This document shows positions 7,354 to 16,011 of a stretch of DNA of 24,143 nt, in pieces. The position numbers and the translations under genes are program-made. The DNA lies in NCBI GenBank assembly GCA_964654605.1, contig CAZZLW010000025.1:1-24143 (forward strand), in the 5' to 3' direction. The stretch's first letter is position 1, and every line of letters starts with the position of its first letter. The stretch comes from Raineya sp964654605 (GTDB taxonomy: Bacteria > Bacteroidota > Bacteroidia > Cytophagales > Thermonemataceae). The notes beneath the pieces are model-generated. The model did not search any database. It was not told the origin of the DNA and worked only from the letters and a program-made list of their open reading frames with translations.

Positions 7354-9597
7354 TTATCCGTAAACTTTCAATTTGGCAAAGCTCAGTAGTAAAGTTTTTT
7401 CCCCGACATCATCAAATTGTATGCGAGCTTTGCGGTCTTTGTCTTCACCCTGTATTTCTAAAACCAATCCAAAACCGAATTTCAAATGCTCTACACGCAT
7501 ACCTGGGGCAAGGTAAGTAGTATCACTGGGCTTGAAGTCGGGCGAAGGCTTGTAAGTAGGTTTTTTGGTTTGAGCCGTAGTAGCCTGCAAAGAGTTCAAA
7601 AAGTTTTTCACTGCCACTCTATCACTTGCCGAAGCCGAAGGCAGAATTGTTTTTTTCTGTTTGATACAACGGGGGTCAATTTCATCAAGGAAACGGCTGG
7701 GTTCGCAGTCTTTAATTCTACCAAAACGATAGCGAGAAGTCGCATACGTAAGAGTTAGCTTTTCTTCTGCTCTGGTGATAGCCACATAAAAAAGCCTTCT
7801 TTCCTCCTCCAATTCCGCCCTACTGCCAATCATCATTTGCGAAGGGAACAGGTCTTCCTCCATTCCCACCACAAAAACGTGCTTAAATTCCAGACCTTTT
7901 GCCGAATGGATAGTCATTAGCGTTATGGCATCTTTACTATCTTCTTCGTTTTCAGGCTCATCTGCGTTGGTTAGTAAAGAAATTTCCTGCAAAAATGCCC
8001 CCAAACCTTTATCCGTATTTTCAGGGTTATCAACAAATTCTTTGATACCATTCAAAAGTTCTTGTACGTTTTCGTAGCGGGCAAGCCCTTCTATGGATTT
8101 ATCTTCATATAATTCTTTGAGCAAGCCTGAATTTTTAGCTATTTCCATTGCGGCATCGTAGGCGTTTTTTTGCTCAATAGCTATTTTGAAACTCTTGATA
8201 AGTGTAGCAAAAGTATCCAGAGCCATTGCAACCCTTCCGCCGATGTATTTGAAAGCATTGCACAGCACGTCCCAAATAGAAATCTTATGCTCATCGGCAA
8301 TTACCACGATTCGGGCAATTGTGGCATCGCCTACGCCTCTTTTGGGTAAATTGATAATTCGGCGAAAAGCCCCCTCATCATTTTGGTTCAAAGCAAAACG
8401 GAAATAAGCAATCAAATCTTTAATTTCTTTGCGTTGGTAGAAAGAAAGACCGCCTACCACTTTGTAGCGAAGGTTAAGTTTGCGAAGAGCCTCCTCAAAG
8501 CTACGTGATTGGGCATTGGTACGATAAAGAATGGCAAAATCGCTGTTTTTGCGTTTCTTTTGCATTTTTTCCTCAAAAATACTTTGAGCTACTATACGAG
8601 CTTCTTCGGCATCGGAAGAGGCTTTGAGAAGTTCTATGGCTTCGCCTTCGGCGTTGGAAGTCCATACATTTTTTTTGAGTTGGGCTTGATTTTTAGCAAT
8701 AACGGAATTGGCGGCTTGCACAATGGTTTTGGTAGAGCGATAATTCTGCTCCAAGCGTACGGTTTTTAGGTTGGGGTAATCTCTTTCAAAATTCAAAATA
8801 TTTTGAATATCTGCACCACGAAAAGCGTAAATGCTTTGGGCATCATCGCCTACTACGGCAATATTCTGATGAACTGCCGCCAATTTGCGTGTAATAAGAT
8901 ATTGCGAAACGTTGGTATCCTGAAACTCATCTACCATTACATAGCGAAACTTGTGCTGATATTTATTCAGTACGTCCAGATGGTCGCGAAAAAGTACATT
9001 CGTATTGAACAGCAAATCGTCAAAATCCATTGCATTGGCTTTGAAAAGCCTTTCTTGATAAATTTGGTAAATTTTACCGATTTCAGGTCTTTGGTAGCTT
9101 TCATCATCGGCTCGGTAAATAGGGTTATTATTGTACTCTCGATAAGAAACAAGTCTGTTTTTAGCTCCCGAAATACGTGAAAATACCGTAGCAGGCTTGT
9201 AGAGTTTATCATCAAGATTGAGTTCCTTGACAATGTTTTTGATAAGATTTTTAGAATCTTCGGTATCGTAAATGCTAAAATCGCGTGTATAGCCCAATCT
9301 ATGTCCATCTATGCGTAAAATTTTGGCAAAAACCGAATGGAAAGTACCCATCCAAATATTTTTGGCTTCGTGTCCTACGACTTTTTCAATGCGTTCTCGC
9401 ATTTCATTGGCGGCTTTGTTGGTAAAAGTAAGTGCCAAAATTTGGTAAGGATCTACTCCGTGATAAATCAAATGGGCAATTCGGTAAGTAAGCACTCTTG
9501 TTTTTCCCGAGCCTGCTCCTGCAATAATCATCAGAGGACCTTCGGTATGAATAACTGCCTGACGTTGAGGTTCGTTTAATCCTTCAAGGTATTCCAT
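7354..9597 (-). CDS. pcrA: UvrD/PcrA-type ATP-dependent 3'-5' DNA helicase
   Basis: A 747-aa superfamily 1A helicase that unwinds DNA in nucleotide excision repair, mismatch repair and removal of RecA or stalled polymerase. Motifs in order: Q motif LNEPQRQAV (7-15), Walker A AGAGSGKTR (26-34), motif Ia LTFTNKAANEMRER, Walker B VDEFQDTN (222-229), motif III GDDAQSIYAFRGA (250-262), motif IV QNYRST (284-289), motif V TIHSAKGLEF and motif VI VAITRAEEKL. The C-terminus ends with the Tudor-like segment (GMRVEHLKFGFGLVLEIQG) typical of PcrA. Length is normal. It is monocistronic, with its own terminator, and divergent from the lipoprotein gene. A minus-strand TATATTTG element at 9680-9687 could serve as its -7 site. 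The UvrD versus PcrA name is arbitrary here. Confidence 0.95.
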   Translation of the reverse strand: MEYLEGLNEPQRQAVIHTEGPLMIIAGAGSGKTRVLTYRIAHLIYHGVDPYQILALTFTNKAANEMRERIEKVVGHEAKNIWMGTFHSVFAKILRIDGHRLGYTRDFSIYDTEDSKNLIKNIVKELNLDDKLYKPATVFSRISGAKNRLVSYREYNNNPIYRADDESYQRPEIGKIYQIYQERLFKANAMDFDDLLFNTNVLFRDHLDVLNKYQHKFRYVMVDEFQDTNVSQYLITRKLAAVHQNIAVVGDDAQSIYAFRGADIQNILNFERDYPNLKTVRLEQNYRSTKTIVQAANSVIAKNQAQLKKNVWTSNAEGEAIELLKASSDAEEARIVAQSIFEEKMQKKRKNSDFAILYRTNAQSRSFEEALRKLNLRYKVVGGLSFYQRKEIKDLIAYFRFALNQNDEGAFRRIINLPKRGVGDATIARIVVIADEHKISIWDVLCNAFKYIGGRVAMALDTFATLIKSFKIAIEQKNAYDAAMEIAKNSGLLKELYEDKSIEGLARYENVQELLNGIKEFVDNPENTDKGLGAFLQEISLLTNADEPENEEDSKDAITLMTIHSAKGLEFKHVFVVGMEEDLFPSQMMIGSRAELEEERRLFYVAITRAEEKLTLTYATSRYRFGRIKDCEPSRFLDEIDPRCIKQKKTILPSASASDRVAVKNFLNSLQATTAQTKKPTYKPSPDFKPSDTTYLAPGMRVEHLKFGFGLVLEIQGEDKDRKARIQFDDVGEKTLLLSFAKLKVYG

Positions 9598-9666
9598 TTT
9601 CGCTAAATTTTTTCTGCAATTTACACAGATTTACTATTTCTTGCAAAAGAAGTTTGCCACCAAGCC

Positions 9667-9697
9667 TTTGCACAAAAAACAAATATAACTAATTTTG
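9667..9697 (+). promoter_or_regulatory. Bacteroidetes-type sigma-A promoter for the SurA-like lipoprotein
   Basis: TTTG (9667-9670), exactly 19 bp, then TAATTTTG (9690-9697): a full match to the -33/-7 consensus described for Bacteroidetes. The start codon is 42 bp downstream. A minus-strand TATATTTG (9680-9687) lies inside it and could overlap a promoter for the divergent helicase gene. Confidence 0.7.
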
Positions 9698-9739
9698 AAA
9701 CCAGTTGTTAGTAATCGCTAAACATAAAACACTCCGAAA

Positions 9740-10600
9740 ATGAAATATTGGCTAAATATTTGTTGGCTTAATGTGTTTATTTTTTTACTATTTGCCTGCG
9801 GCGAAAAAAAAGATACTCCCAAAGGGAAAAAACTTGCCCAAGTAGGCAATCAGGAGCTATTTTTTATAGAAGTAAAATCTGCAATGCCCGATAAAATGAA
9901 CTCCCAAGATAGCACTGAATTTGTAGAAAGATATATTGATAACTGGGTTCGCAGGCAATTACTTTATCAAAAAGCCGAAAAAGAAGTAAAAATAGACGAA
10001 CAAGAATTACAAAAACGCTTAGAGGAGTACCGCTTTGCACTGCTCACACACGAATTTGAAAAACAATATGTAGCTAAAAAGTTTTCGGATACTATTACAG
10101 AGCAAGAAATCAAAGACTTTTATGAAAAAAATAAACAAGAGTTTGAACTTCGGCAAAATATCGTGAAGGCAATTTTTATCAAAACAGCTAAAAATGAAAA
10201 GGATAATGAGAAAATCAAAAAGCTAATGCTTTCTGAAAAAAACGAAGACCGCAACGAACTTGTGCAATTTTGTAATGAAAAAGCCATTTCTTACTATCTG
10301 CAAGATACGCTTTGGGTAGATTTTGATGAACTCACCAAACTCACCCCTTTTGAAAGCATACCCAACAAAGTCAATTTTTTGAAAAATAACAAAATTTCAC
10401 AAATGCAAGATGGCGAGTTTTCCTATCTTTTGGCTATTAGAGACTATAAAATTTCAGAACAAATTTCACCGCTGGAATTTGTACGCGACCGCATCAGAAG
10501 TATGATTCTCAACCAAAGAAAAACTTTGCTTATCAAGCAATTGGAAGATGAACTTTACAAAGAGGCTCAAAAGAATAAATCATTCCAAATTTTCAAGTAG
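9740..10600 (+). CDS. SurA-like peptidyl-prolyl isomerase-family lipoprotein
   Basis: A 286-aa exported protein. Residues 1-20 form a hydrophobic signal ending in the lipobox LFAC, so cysteine 20 should be lipidated and the protein anchored in the cell envelope. The mature part begins with a charged linker followed by text typical of SurA/PpiC N-terminal domains: FVERYIDNWVRRQLLYQKAEKE, then ITEQEIKDFYEKNKQEF. The region where a parvulin isomerase domain would sit (about 130-250) is divergent, so isomerase activity is doubtful and a chaperone role for outer-membrane proteins is more likely. It has a strong promoter upstream. The NRDE gene starts 120 bp downstream on the same strand. Assignment rests on general SurA-like pattern. 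Confidence 0.7.
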   Translation: MKYWLNICWLNVFIFLLFACGEKKDTPKGKKLAQVGNQELFFIEVKSAMPDKMNSQDSTEFVERYIDNWVRRQLLYQKAEKEVKIDEQELQKRLEEYRFALLTHEFEKQYVAKKFSDTITEQEIKDFYEKNKQEFELRQNIVKAIFIKTAKNEKDNEKIKKLMLSEKNEDRNELVQFCNEKAISYYLQDTLWVDFDELTKLTPFESIPNKVNFLKNNKISQMQDGEFSYLLAIRDYKISEQISPLEFVRDRIRSMILNQRKTLLIKQLEDELYKEAQKNKSFQIFK

Positions 10601-10719
10601 AAACCTCATTTGGATTTTTGGATTTTTTTTTACAAATTACAACAAGATTAAAGTGCCTTGGCACCCGCTTGATTTTCATAGATTTAGTAGGAAAATTTCT
10701 CAAAAAACAATTTTGTGCT

Positions 10720-11490
10720 ATGTGTCTGCTGATTTTTGCCCTGAACTATCACCCCGACTACAAGTTAGTTTTGCTTGCCAATCGTGATGAGTTTTATGCT
10801 CGTCCTACGGCAAAAGCTCACGAGTGGGATTGTGCAGGCAAAGTGATTGCAGGCAAAGATTTGCAAGCAGGAGGCACTTGGCTGGGCATTGATAAAAAAG
10901 GACGATTTTCAGCTATTACCAACTACCGCGACCCTAAAAATATCAAAACCGAAGCCCCCAGCCGTGGCGAACTCGTACAAAACTACTTGCTTTCGCAAAC
11001 CGACCCGCTGAAATATATGTTTCAAGTGCAATTCAAGGCTCAAAATTTTAATGGCTTCAATCTGCTGGTAGGCAACCGAGAAGATATTTTTTACTATTCC
11101 AACTATGCCAAAAGTATTCAGAAAATTGGCGATGGCATACACGGCTTGAGTAACCATTTGCTCAATACCTATTGGTATAAAGTGGGTTTGGGGAAAGAAA
11201 AATTAGAAAATTACCTCAACCAAAATGAAAGACTCAATATTGATGATTTGCTTGGAATTTTGGAAGATGAAAGTTTGCCCGCCGAAGAGCATTTTATACA
11301 GCAAACAGGTTTGCCCTTGGAACAAGAAAAAATGCTCGCCCCAATGTTTATCCGCAGCGAACATTACGGAACTTGCTCTTCTACCTTGCTTCTTTGGGAT
11401 ATTAATGACAAAATTACTTTCGTAGAAAAAAGCTACCTTTATGGAAAGCCCGATAGTATTCAAAAGTTTTCATTTGTAGTAGAGGTTTGA
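10720..11490 (+). CDS. NRDE family protein (TANGO2-like)
   Basis: A 256-aa protein beginning MCLLIFALNYHPDYKLVLLANRDEFYARPT. The N-terminal Met-Cys and the NRDE motif (residues 21-24) define the NRDE/TANGO2 family, found from bacteria to human mitochondria; related proteins have been linked to haem trafficking and metabolic homeostasis, but the biochemical role is not settled. Further family features are GGTWLGIDKKGRFSAITNYRDP (residues about 54-76), HGLSNHLLNTYWYKV and the late YGTCSSTLLLWD. The longer frame from 10618 adds 34 residues before Met-Cys; because Cys2 at the N-terminus is the conserved feature, the ATG at 10720 is used. No recognisable terminator follows. Confidence 0.85.
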   Translation: MCLLIFALNYHPDYKLVLLANRDEFYARPTAKAHEWDCAGKVIAGKDLQAGGTWLGIDKKGRFSAITNYRDPKNIKTEAPSRGELVQNYLLSQTDPLKYMFQVQFKAQNFNGFNLLVGNREDIFYYSNYAKSIQKIGDGIHGLSNHLLNTYWYKVGLGKEKLENYLNQNERLNIDDLLGILEDESLPAEEHFIQQTGLPLEQEKMLAPMFIRSEHYGTCSSTLLLWDINDKITFVEKSYLYGKPDSIQKFSFVVEV

Positions 11491-11590
11491 AAGCAAATTA
11501 TAATTGTTTTAGCCTTACTTTTACTATTGAAACAAGAAGTAAGAAACAGGATTTAGAACACTGAATATTTAGACGGAGTAAAACTTTTAC

Positions 11591-11622
11591 CTCAAACCCT
11601 TGAACATTTAAACTTATTGAAC
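11591..11622. repeat. Four degenerate 8-bp TTGAAC-type units
   Basis: CTCAAACC, CTTGAACA, TTTAAACT and TATTGAAC are contiguous with strict 8-bp phase in the 183-bp gap between the NRDE and DnaQ-GIY-YIG genes. They resemble the units at 16038-16093. I see nothing else recognisable in that gap. Confidence 0.5.
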
Positions 11623-11673
11623 GCCAATAATTACCAAAATTTTTTACTTGAATTATTTGAACCAGCACCTTGA

Positions 11674-13050
11674 ATGTTTGCCATTGTTGATATAGAAACC
11701 ACAGGTAGTAAGCCCGATTACGACAAAATCATAGAAATAGCTATTTATCTGCACGACGGCGAAAAAATTGTTGATGCTTTCTGCTCGCTTATCAACCCCG
11801 AACGCTATATCCCCGATTTTATCACCAAACTCACAGGCATCAGCAATGCTATGGTAGCCGATGCCCCCAAATTTTATGAAGTTGCCAAAAAAATTGTACA
11901 ATTTACCGAAGGACAGATTTTCGTAGCCCACAACGTGCAGTTTGATTATTCTTTCTTGAAAAACGAGTTTCGCAGTTTAGGCTACAACTATCAGCGTCAG
12001 ACACTCTGCACGGTACGCCTGAGCCGAAAGCTCATTCCCAACCTGCCTTCTTATTCACTTGGCAGGCTTTGCGAAAGTTTGGGAATAAAAATCCACGAAC
12101 GCCACCGAGCCAAAGGCGATGCCGAAGCCACCGCCAAACTACTTACGCGTCTTGTGCAAATCAATCGCTCTCACGTAGAAAGCGACATCATTGAGGCTGA
12201 AATCAAATTCCCAACACTTCCGCCCAAAATCACGCAAGAGCAAGTAAGCGACTTACCCGAAGAAACAGGAGTGTATTATTTCCACGATGAAGCAGGTAGC
12301 GTTGTTTATGTAGGCAAAAGTCGTAATATACGCAAACGGATTGCTTCCCACTTTCAACTTTTTAGCAAAAACCGCAAACACTCGGCACTCAAAGAAACCA
12401 TTGCAGATATTAGCTACGAAATTACAGGTAGCGAACTGGTCGCTTTATTATTAGAATCGGCAGAGATAAAAAAATATAAACCTCGCTTCAATAAGGCTCA
12501 AAGACGTGATAAATATCTCTATGGCATTTTTGTACACAAAGATAGCGAAGGCTATTTGCATTTATACGCCGATAAAATCAAGAACGAAAAAACACCTATT
12601 TATTTTACAGAAAGCAGTGCCATAGCTCGTGCTATCATAGAGAAATATCAGCAAAAACAGAGGCTCTGCCAAAAGCTATGCGATATGTACAGGCACGCAG
12701 GAGCTTGCTTTGGGTATCGTGTGGGCGAGTGTGCAGGGGCTTGTATAAGCCAAGAACCATTTGAAGAGTACAACAAACGAGTAGAGCAAGTAATCGCTCA
12801 ATTAAGCCAATTCAAAAAGCCTAATTTCTGCATTATTGGCAAAGGTCGCACCTATACCGAAAAATCTTTGGTCTGGATAGAAAATGGCTTATACTCAGGT
12901 TTTGGCTTTATAGATAAGGAAATTTTGGAAACTATCTCAGATGCCAAGAGCCTCAAATCATTTATCCAAAAACAAACTGATACGCAAGATTCCCAAAAAA
13001 TTATTCGGCAATACTTGGAAACCTCGCAAGATAAGGTGATTTATTTTTGA
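11674..13050 (+). CDS. DnaQ-type 3'-5' exonuclease fused to UvrC-like GIY-YIG endonuclease
   Basis: A 458-aa two-domain nuclease. Residues 1-165 are a DEDDh exonuclease like the DNA polymerase III epsilon subunit: D6 and E8 (VDIETTG), D91 (AHNVQFDYSFL), H144 and D149 (HRAKGDAEAT). Residues 195-275 are a GIY-YIG domain: GVYYF (199-203), VVYVGKSRNIRKRI (210-223) and the catalytic glutamate E261 in VALLLESAEIKKYKPRFN. A cysteine cluster follows, C336, C345, C353 and C357, spaced like the iron-sulfur-binding cysteines reported in UvrC (CxYxIGxCxGPC-like text). UvrC's UvrB-binding and C-terminal RNase H-type nuclease regions are absent. Such DnaQ/UvrC-like fusions are known in several phyla and are thought to act in repair, like Cho. 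Monocistronic; convergent with the next gene. Confidence 0.88.
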   Translation: MFAIVDIETTGSKPDYDKIIEIAIYLHDGEKIVDAFCSLINPERYIPDFITKLTGISNAMVADAPKFYEVAKKIVQFTEGQIFVAHNVQFDYSFLKNEFRSLGYNYQRQTLCTVRLSRKLIPNLPSYSLGRLCESLGIKIHERHRAKGDAEATAKLLTRLVQINRSHVESDIIEAEIKFPTLPPKITQEQVSDLPEETGVYYFHDEAGSVVYVGKSRNIRKRIASHFQLFSKNRKHSALKETIADISYEITGSELVALLLESAEIKKYKPRFNKAQRRDKYLYGIFVHKDSEGYLHLYADKIKNEKTPIYFTESSAIARAIIEKYQQKQRLCQKLCDMYRHAGACFGYRVGECAGACISQEPFEEYNKRVEQVIAQLSQFKKPNFCIIGKGRTYTEKSLVWIENGLYSGFGFIDKEILETISDAKSLKSFIQKQTDTQDSQKIIRQYLETSQDKVIYF

Positions 13051-13085
13051 TAACAAAATCCCACTAATAGCGATACTGTAGCTCA

Positions 13086-14810
13086 TCACAATGATTTTTC
13101 TACTTCTTCCACAAAAATTTTATCTTTTACCACCACTACCACAAGCAAATGCAACATTTCTTTACTTTGCAAAACCTTATCTTGCCTGTAATAACTCAAA
13201 ATTTGATTTTTAGCTTCTTGCAGGGTTTCAGAAAGCAAATATGTTTGTTCTTTTTTCAGATATTTCAACTCAATCACAAACTGATGATGCTTGAAAGGGT
13301 TATTGGGTTTTATGAATAACCTCAAATCCAAATATCCCCCTCCGCTCATTTCTCTTTCGCTACGAACATCAAAAATATTTGCCTGCACCAGATATGCCAT
13401 CATTGCGAGCTTGACATACTTTTCATCAAACTGACGAAAATCACGATTGGAAAGATTTTGGAGCAATCGCTCTATAAGTGAAAAAAACTTTTGGCTATTA
13501 CCACTCAAAGACATCTCTGAAACTGCCCGCTGGACATCATCTTGCAGGTTTTGTAAATGTGCCTGATTTTGTAAAATTTCGGAATAATATTGCCAATAAA
13601 GCTCACTAATCACTTTATTGGGAATTTTGAAGGCTATCATTCCATTGGGATAAATCTTCCCAAAAGTTAAATTTCCCAAATAAAACAAAAAATTAACAAA
13701 CTCTTTTCTGCCAAATGCTTTTTCAAAGCTAAATTGATATATCTGCTCGCTTTCTACTATTCCAGTTTCTAAAACTTCCTCTAAAACAGAAACATTCGCT
13801 TGCCAATTAGCCACCTGAAACATTGCTTTCAGTTTTCCATAATCAGGGGCTATGTTGGGGTCCAGCATTTGGCGTGGATATTGCCCCTGTTGTTTGAAAT
13901 TATCCAAAAAATACAAAACCATATCCGAATTATAGATATTTTCACGGCTCATTGGATAAAAATTGTATCCGTTATAGTAGCTTTGTAGGTCTTTCAAAAC
14001 TTGGGATTGTTTCCTTTTATTTTTTAAGACAAGGCTCAATAAGTCTTTTACTTCTTTTTCAGAAAAGCCCATCATTACCTCAAATTCTTTGTGATGGGTG
14101 AGATTTTTCACAATATTAAAGCCACTCGTTAGGCTATCTAGCGTAATAGGAGAAACTCCCGTGATAAAAAACCTATCAATTACACCCAATTGAGTACCAT
14201 TTTTAATAGCCTCGTAAAACTTACGAACATAGCCATTAAGCGAAACACTTTTCTTGAACTCATCAATATTTCTAAGTAAAATTTCATTGGCAAAGTGGTC
14301 GTATTCGTCTATGAGTAAAAAAACTTTGGTTTTTCTATCAGGATACAAATTGCAAAAGTTACGTAATATTTTTTCAGGGCTTTTTTGGCTGATAATATCT
14401 TGGAAATCATCTTTATCAAACACTTCGTAATAACGCTGAAAAGCCTTGATTTTACTTCTCACTTCGTCTAAAAAACCTTCATAGCTTTTTTGATAGCTTG
14501 TAGTATCTACTGCACTAAAATTGAAAAACAAAATCCGATAGCTATTAGCAAAAGCCGTAGGGTTTTTACCAATATAATACTTGGCAAATAGGCTTTCAAA
14601 TTCATTTTTCCTGTTGAGGTCGTAATAATGCTCTAAAAGCGATAAAAACAAACTCTTGCCAAAACGGCGAGGGCGAAGATATATCACAAACTTTTCCTGA
14701 CTTTTTTCAAATAATTCCAGATAGGCGGTTTTATCTACATACACATAATTCTGTGTTACTATTTGTGCAAAATTGCTTATTCCGTAAGGGAAAAACACTT
14801 TTTCGGACAT
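13086..14810 (-). CDS. AAA-ATPase-like / PD-(D/E)XK nuclease family protein
   Basis: A 574-aa protein of the family common in Bacteroidetes with an N-terminal AAA-ATPase-like domain and a C-terminal PD-(D/E)XK nuclease-like domain. The N-terminus has the family signature FFPYGISNFAQIVTQNYVYVDKT, a Walker A-like RRFGKS (48-53) and Walker B LLIDEYDH (165-172), then FITGVSPITLDSLTSGFNI. The C-terminal part shows GGYLDLRLF with D495, then E514-L-K516 in VIELKYLKK, consistent with the nuclease triad. Biological role is unknown; multi-copy families of this type behave as accessory genes. It has a promoter match ending inside the recF 3' end and is convergent to the DnaQ fusion gene (35-bp gap without a clear terminator). 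Full length, no damage seen. Confidence 0.88.
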   Translation of the reverse strand: MSEKVFFPYGISNFAQIVTQNYVYVDKTAYLELFEKSQEKFVIYLRPRRFGKSLFLSLLEHYYDLNRKNEFESLFAKYYIGKNPTAFANSYRILFFNFSAVDTTSYQKSYEGFLDEVRSKIKAFQRYYEVFDKDDFQDIISQKSPEKILRNFCNLYPDRKTKVFLLIDEYDHFANEILLRNIDEFKKSVSLNGYVRKFYEAIKNGTQLGVIDRFFITGVSPITLDSLTSGFNIVKNLTHHKEFEVMMGFSEKEVKDLLSLVLKNKRKQSQVLKDLQSYYNGYNFYPMSRENIYNSDMVLYFLDNFKQQGQYPRQMLDPNIAPDYGKLKAMFQVANWQANVSVLEEVLETGIVESEQIYQFSFEKAFGRKEFVNFLFYLGNLTFGKIYPNGMIAFKIPNKVISELYWQYYSEILQNQAHLQNLQDDVQRAVSEMSLSGNSQKFFSLIERLLQNLSNRDFRQFDEKYVKLAMMAYLVQANIFDVRSEREMSGGGYLDLRLFIKPNNPFKHHQFVIELKYLKKEQTYLLSETLQEAKNQILSYYRQDKVLQSKEMLHLLVVVVVKDKIFVEEVEKSL

Positions 14811-14860
14811 AGAAGGTTTAATTTGTTGAGTATAAAAGCCTTTCGTAGAAACCTTTTCAA

Positions 14861-14892
14861 CAAATATAGAAATAAGTTATTCAAATTTCAAT
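14861..14892 (-). promoter_or_regulatory. Candidate promoter of the AAA-ATPase/nuclease gene
   Basis: On the minus strand ATTG (14889-14892), 20 bp, TATATTTG (14861-14868), matching TTG-N20-TAnnTTTG. The start codon is 50 bp further. The -33 half lies inside the last codons of recF, so this gene can be expressed apart from recF. Confidence 0.5.
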
Positions 14893-15957
14893 TTTCTGCC
14901 AGATTTGCAAGGCAGAAATTTGCTCCAAGCGTTTGGGATTGGCTTCTGTAAGTAAAACTTGTCCGAAAGGCTTTTGCATAACTTTCTGCAAAAGCTGAAA
15001 GGTACGCGTTTCGTCCAATTTGTCTAAAATATCATCAAGCAGTAGAATTGGTGTAATTTGTAATTTTTCTTTCAGAAACTCAAAAACAGCCATTTTAAGG
15101 GCAATCACAAAGGTTTTTTGTTCGCCCTGTGAGCCAAATTTCTTGATCGCATTGGTGTTGAGTAGAAAAGAGAAATCGTCTTTGTGTATGCCCAAAGCAG
15201 TGCGTTGCAAGACAATATCTTTTTCCAAAGATTTCTGAAATAAAACCTGAAAGTCCTCTTGTAAGCAATCCGTTTCATACAAAATTTCCACTTGGGCATT
15301 TTTTTGTGCAATCTCGATATAATTTTTTTCCAAAAGTGGGGCTAAAATGCTTGCAAAATCTCTTCTTTTTTGGGCAATTTTCTCATTCAAAGGCAAGAGT
15401 TGTTCGTTATACACCTCCAAAAGTTTGTAAGAGCTTTTCGGAAAAGGGGTTTGTGCAAGCAGGCTATTGCGTTGTTTGAGTAAATAATTGTATTGCGATA
15501 GTGCCTGTAAATAGTGTTTATCCGTTTGGCAAAGAATAGTATCGGCAAAGCGTCTGCGTTCTTCGCTACCTTCTCGTATGAGGTCGGTATCGTTGGGGGC
15601 AATCATTATCACAGGAAAGCGTCCGATGTATTCTGCAAGCGTGGGAAAAGTGTAATCATCAAGGATAAAACGCTTTCTTTCGGGGGGAGCATAGATAGCC
15701 GTGAGTTTGTGCAGAGTTTCGTTTTCTTGCCAAAGAGAATCTATCCGACAAAAATTTTCATTTTGTAAAATGAGCTGTCTATCGCTATGAAAGGCACTTT
15801 TGGTAAGGGAAAGAAAATAAATGGCATCTAAAAGGTTGGTTTTTCCAATGCCATTTCTACCCAATACAAGCGTATGCGAAGCCAAAAAGCTAAATTCTCG
15901 CTTTTGATAATTTTTGAAATTATGCAATGAAATTTCACGTACTGCAAGATGTTTCAT
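14881..15957 (-). CDS. recF: DNA replication and repair protein RecF
   Basis: A 358-aa SMC-like ABC ATPase that binds gapped DNA and helps RecO/RecR load RecA. Walker A GRNGIGKT is at residues 33-40 (typical RecF GxNGxGKT), preceded by the RecF-type start LAVREISLHNFKNY. The signature region FGSQGEQKTFVIALKMA and Walker B LLLDDILDKLDETR lie in the C-terminal third, as expected, followed by VLLTEAN. Length is normal. It is the last gene of a minus-strand series, 171 bp after the orphan gene; that gap contains an inverted set of 8-bp repeats. It is not next to dnaA, dnaN or gyrB, so it is outside the classic origin cluster. Confidence 0.95.
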   Translation of the reverse strand: MKHLAVREISLHNFKNYQKREFSFLASHTLVLGRNGIGKTNLLDAIYFLSLTKSAFHSDRQLILQNENFCRIDSLWQENETLHKLTAIYAPPERKRFILDDYTFPTLAEYIGRFPVIMIAPNDTDLIREGSEERRRFADTILCQTDKHYLQALSQYNYLLKQRNSLLAQTPFPKSSYKLLEVYNEQLLPLNEKIAQKRRDFASILAPLLEKNYIEIAQKNAQVEILYETDCLQEDFQVLFQKSLEKDIVLQRTALGIHKDDFSFLLNTNAIKKFGSQGEQKTFVIALKMAVFEFLKEKLQITPILLLDDILDKLDETRTFQLLQKVMQKPFGQVLLTEANPKRLEQISALQIWQKIEI

Positions 15958-16011
15958 TAGAACTTGTCATGAAATTTTTTATGTAAGTAGGTTTGGAAAA
16001 TTTGAGATTTT

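Noticed and set aside
10645..10665. Small palindrome GTGCC/GGCAC before the NRDE gene
   Set aside because: The loop would be only two bases and there is no T-tract, so it is unlikely to be a terminator or a meaningful operator.
10618..10719. A 34-residue N-terminal extension of the NRDE protein
   Set aside because: The family needs Met-Cys at its N-terminus, which is supplied by the ATG at 10720.
11510..11545. Possible terminator hairpin CTTACTT...AAGTAAG after the NRDE gene
   Set aside because: The stem is only 7 bp of mostly A-T pairs with a long loop and no following T-run.
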